Below, in pieces: positions 6,108 to 8,012 of a stretch of 8,012 nt of DNA (position 1 is its first letter; each line of letters starts with the position of its first letter). The notes under the pieces were generated by a model, which worked only from the letters and a program-made list of their open reading frames with translations, made no database searches and was not told the DNA's origin. The position numbers and the translations under genes were made by a program. This DNA comes from an uncultured Oscillospiraceae bacterium (lineage in GTDB: Bacteria > Bacillota > Clostridia > Oscillospirales > Acutalibacteraceae): the NCBI GenBank assembly GCA_900541905.1, contig UQLQ01000044.1:1-8012 (forward strand), given 5' to 3'.

Positions 6108-6814
6108 TGATTTTCTCCTCTTCCTTCCGTAATTTCAAAGAATAACTTTTCAAGATCTTCTCCGCTTTGCTCAATCTCTTTTCTTTCTCGTACTGCTGCA
6201 ATTTGACCGTTTCGCATAATTAGCGCTTTATCCCAGAATTCCTCTACGCTATCCAACATATGAGTACTGATTAATACTGCACATTCATCATATCTTAATT
6301 CCGTCATAACAGCTTTTAATTCCTTTATTGCATGGGGATCTAACCCTACAAAAGGCTCATCAAATAAAACTACTTTGGGTTCCGGCAACAACGCACAACA
6401 GATACTTAATTTTTGTTGCATACCTTTTGATAACTCTTTCCCCAGTTTATCTGTTTTATCAGACATTTCAAATCGGCTTAATAACATTTTCGCCTTTTGT
6501 TCCCAATCGCTTACTTGATAAGCACGGCCAATAAATTCTAAATGTTCCATAACCGTCAAATTTTCGTACGGTGCAGGAATCTCCGGAATATACCCAAAAT
6601 TACGTTTCGCGTCAATTGATTTATTTGCGTAACCACAAATTTTAATTTCTCCCTGAAAACGCAGCAAACCTGAAATACATTTGATTGCAGTGGATTTACC
6701 TGCACCATTGGGACCTAATAAAACCGCAATTTCTCCGGGATTAACAGTAAAGGTTAAATCAGCGTTTGCTACTAAGTTTTTATATATTTTTGTTAAGTGA
6801 GAAACTTCCAGCAT
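6104..6814 (-). CDS. ABC transporter ATP-binding protein
   Basis: This 236-residue cytoplasmic ATPase powers the downstream permease. All nucleotide-binding motifs are present: Walker A GPNGAGKST (34-42), Q-loop region GYIPE with Glu at 78 in place of Gln, signature LSKGM (128-132), Walker B VVLFDEP (148-154), D-loop GLDP (157-160) and H-loop H185. The Glu variant and the LSKGM signature are common in single-domain export ATPases of the EcsA/CcmA type. The start at 6814 has GAAAGGA upstream at a rather long spacing (about 12 nt). Only a lone TATACT (6837-6842) can be seen between the upstream terminator and the gene, so its promoter is unclear. It is the first gene of a two-gene operon. Confidence 0.95.
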   Translation of the reverse strand: MLEVSHLTKIYKNLVANADLTFTVNPGEIAVLLGPNGAGKSTAIKCISGLLRFQGEIKICGYANKSIDAKRNFGYIPEIPAPYENLTVMEHLEFIGRAYQVSDWEQKAKMLLSRFEMSDKTDKLGKELSKGMQQKLSICCALLPEPKVVLFDEPFVGLDPHAIKELKAVMTELRYDECAVLISTHMLDSVEEFWDKALIMRNGQIAAVRERKEIEQSGEDLEKLFFEITEGRGENQ

Positions 6815-6842
6815 ATAAATAATTTTATCCTTTCAGTATAGA

Positions 6843-6877
6843 TGAAAAAAGGTAAATGCACTCTTACATTTACCTTT
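6843..6877 (-). terminator. Rho-independent terminator after the zinc-ribbon membrane protein gene
   Basis: An 11-bp perfect stem (AAAGGTAAATG 6848-6858 with CATTTACCTTT 6867-6877, 8-nt loop) is followed on the minus strand by a T-run. It lies 9 nt past the stop codon at 6887 and isolates that gene from the ABC operon. Confidence 0.9.
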
Positions 6878-6886
6878 CAGGCCTCT

Positions 6887-7390
6887 TTAATAATAGTAAT
6901 AATAACTACCAGCAAATGCTACAACGACAACGACAATTGCAATAATTAACAAGATAAGTGCCGCATAACAACAGATAGCTGCAATTAGGAAACCTTTAGC
7001 TCGCTTTTTAGATTGCTCCACAAAAGGACCGAAAAATTGTTGGGCAAAAGGATTTGCATGATTACAATTCGGACATCCCGGTGCGCTTGCCGGAATTGCA
7101 AAACCACAAGTAGTACATTGAATAATTCTTTGTGAGGCACTGCTTCTAACACATAAATAAATGATAGCAGGTATCCATCCGAACACACCTGTCAAAACGC
7201 CCCACATTCCTGCGCTGGAATTACCTTTAGATTTTGCGTCGTGATAAACTGCCAATCCTAAAAAGATTTGAGCTAATATTGCGGCTATTACTAGAAAAAT
7301 TGCAATTATAATAATAGCAATGGCAGCTCCTACCGCCTCTCCTTCATAACTATAGCTGTATCGGGCCAATTGTTCAATTGAATTCATCAT
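6887..7390 (-). CDS. Membrane protein with central zinc ribbon, function unknown
   Basis: I do not recognise a named family. The product has about 167 residues, taking the ATG at 7390, which follows AAAAGGTGA (7396-7404) by 5 nt. The next codon is also ATG (7387). An upstream in-frame ATG (7429) gives 180 codons but has no ribosome-binding site and would overlap the likely promoter. Seen in order are: a long hydrophobic segment (AAIAIIIIAIFLVIAAI), a second one (GVLTGVFGWIPAIIYLCV), a zinc ribbon (CTTC and CPNC pairs), a basic stretch (QSKKRAKG), a third segment rich in I, L and V, and a tail of five tyrosines. Zinc-ribbon-plus-membrane proteins of this kind are common in Firmicutes and mostly uncharacterised. 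It is monocistronic, with a terminator on each side. Confidence 0.85.
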   Translation of the reverse strand: MMNSIEQLARYSYSYEGEAVGAAIAIIIIAIFLVIAAILAQIFLGLAVYHDAKSKGNSSAGMWGVLTGVFGWIPAIIYLCVRSSASQRIIQCTTCGFAIPASAPGCPNCNHANPFAQQFFGPFVEQSKKRAKGFLIAAICCYAALILLIIAIVVVVVAFAGSYYYYY

Positions 7391-7418
7391 AAAAATCACC
7401 TTTTCTAAGATATTGTGG

Positions 7419-7448
7419 ATATAACACACATAATATCTTTATTAACAA
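7419..7448 (-). promoter_or_regulatory. Possible promoter of the zinc-ribbon protein gene
   Basis: On the minus strand TTGTTA (7443-7448), 18 bp and TTATAT (7419-7424) would start transcription near 7412, about 22 nt before the chosen ATG. The match is moderate in very AT-rich DNA. A small dyad, GATATT and AATATC, flanks the -10 and could be an operator or chance. Confidence 0.35.
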
Positions 7449-7550
7449 ACTTAAATAAACAGAATATTTATTTATTATTACTTTAACTAAAATTGCTTTC
7501 ATAGTCAATCATAATAACTAATTTGTAATAACTAAAAATACAATATAAGT

Positions 7551-7581
7551 AAAAACAAAAAAAGTCTTCCGAGGAAGACTT
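7551..7581 (-). terminator. Rho-independent terminator of the rRNA operon, directly after 23S
   Basis: The stem AAGTCTTC (7562-7569) with GAAGACTT (7574-7581) and a CGAG/CTCG tetraloop is followed on the minus strand by T-runs broken by one G. It lies about 95 nt beyond the 23S 3' end, with no 5S or tRNA in between. This shows that the operon ends after 23S. Confidence 0.9.
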
Positions 7582-7675
7582 AAATTTTATCAAATTACGA
7601 TACAATTATTTGTACACTGAAAACTGAATAAAGGAAAACAGATAAGGAATTACAGAGCCAAACCAAAGAAATTAT

Positions 7676-8012
<337 letters not shown>

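Overview
The window is AT-rich with strong AGGAGG-type ribosome-binding sites, rho-independent terminators and a Gram-positive-style secreted surface protein. The rRNA, the ABC exporter and the recombinase all look like a low-GC Firmicute, most likely a gut-type clostridium (Lachnospiraceae or a relative). This assignment is from pattern recognition and was not searched. Every gene I can support lies on the minus strand, so the window reads right to left.

Right to left, the layout is as follows. The 3' end of a 23S rRNA (7676-8012, cut by the window edge) is closed by its own terminator (7551-7581), with no 5S gene behind it. Next comes a small membrane protein with a zinc ribbon (6887-7390) and its terminator. 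A two-gene ABC exporter operon follows: ATPase 6104-6814 and permease 4512-6107, overlapping by 4 nt. Next is a free-standing 5S rRNA (about 4312-4429) with its own near-consensus promoter and terminator, about 3.2 kb from the 23S. Then comes a tyrosine recombinase (3353-4180) whose last ~24 codons are thrown out of frame by a 2-nt excess in a CT repeat. Last, running off the left edge, is a large secreted surface protein (1-2910) with a signal peptide, a degenerate VWA domain, an InlB-type B repeat and BspA/DUF285-type leucine-rich repeats.

The most interesting part is the gap between the recombinase and the surface protein. It holds two perfect 26-bp inverted repeats (3085-3110 and 3298-3323) that bound a 187-bp AT-rich segment. 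Each repeat is itself a dyad with a 6-bp asymmetric spacer, which is the architecture of a tyrosine-recombinase core site. Inside the segment is a good sigma-A promoter (TTGAAA, 17 bp, TATAGT) with an A/T-tract upstream. I read this as an invertible promoter switch (phase variation) controlling the surface protein. In this assembly the promoter points away from the surface gene, i.e. OFF, and fires toward the 3' end of the recombinase gene. There the outer repeat can fold into a terminator-like hairpin. Inversion would place the promoter about 234 nt upstream of the surface-protein start codon. The frameshift in the adjacent recombinase displaces the catalytic tyrosine, so the switch may be locked, or itself under contingency control.

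The ABC exporter and the zinc-ribbon protein look like housekeeping neighbours with no evident link to the switch.
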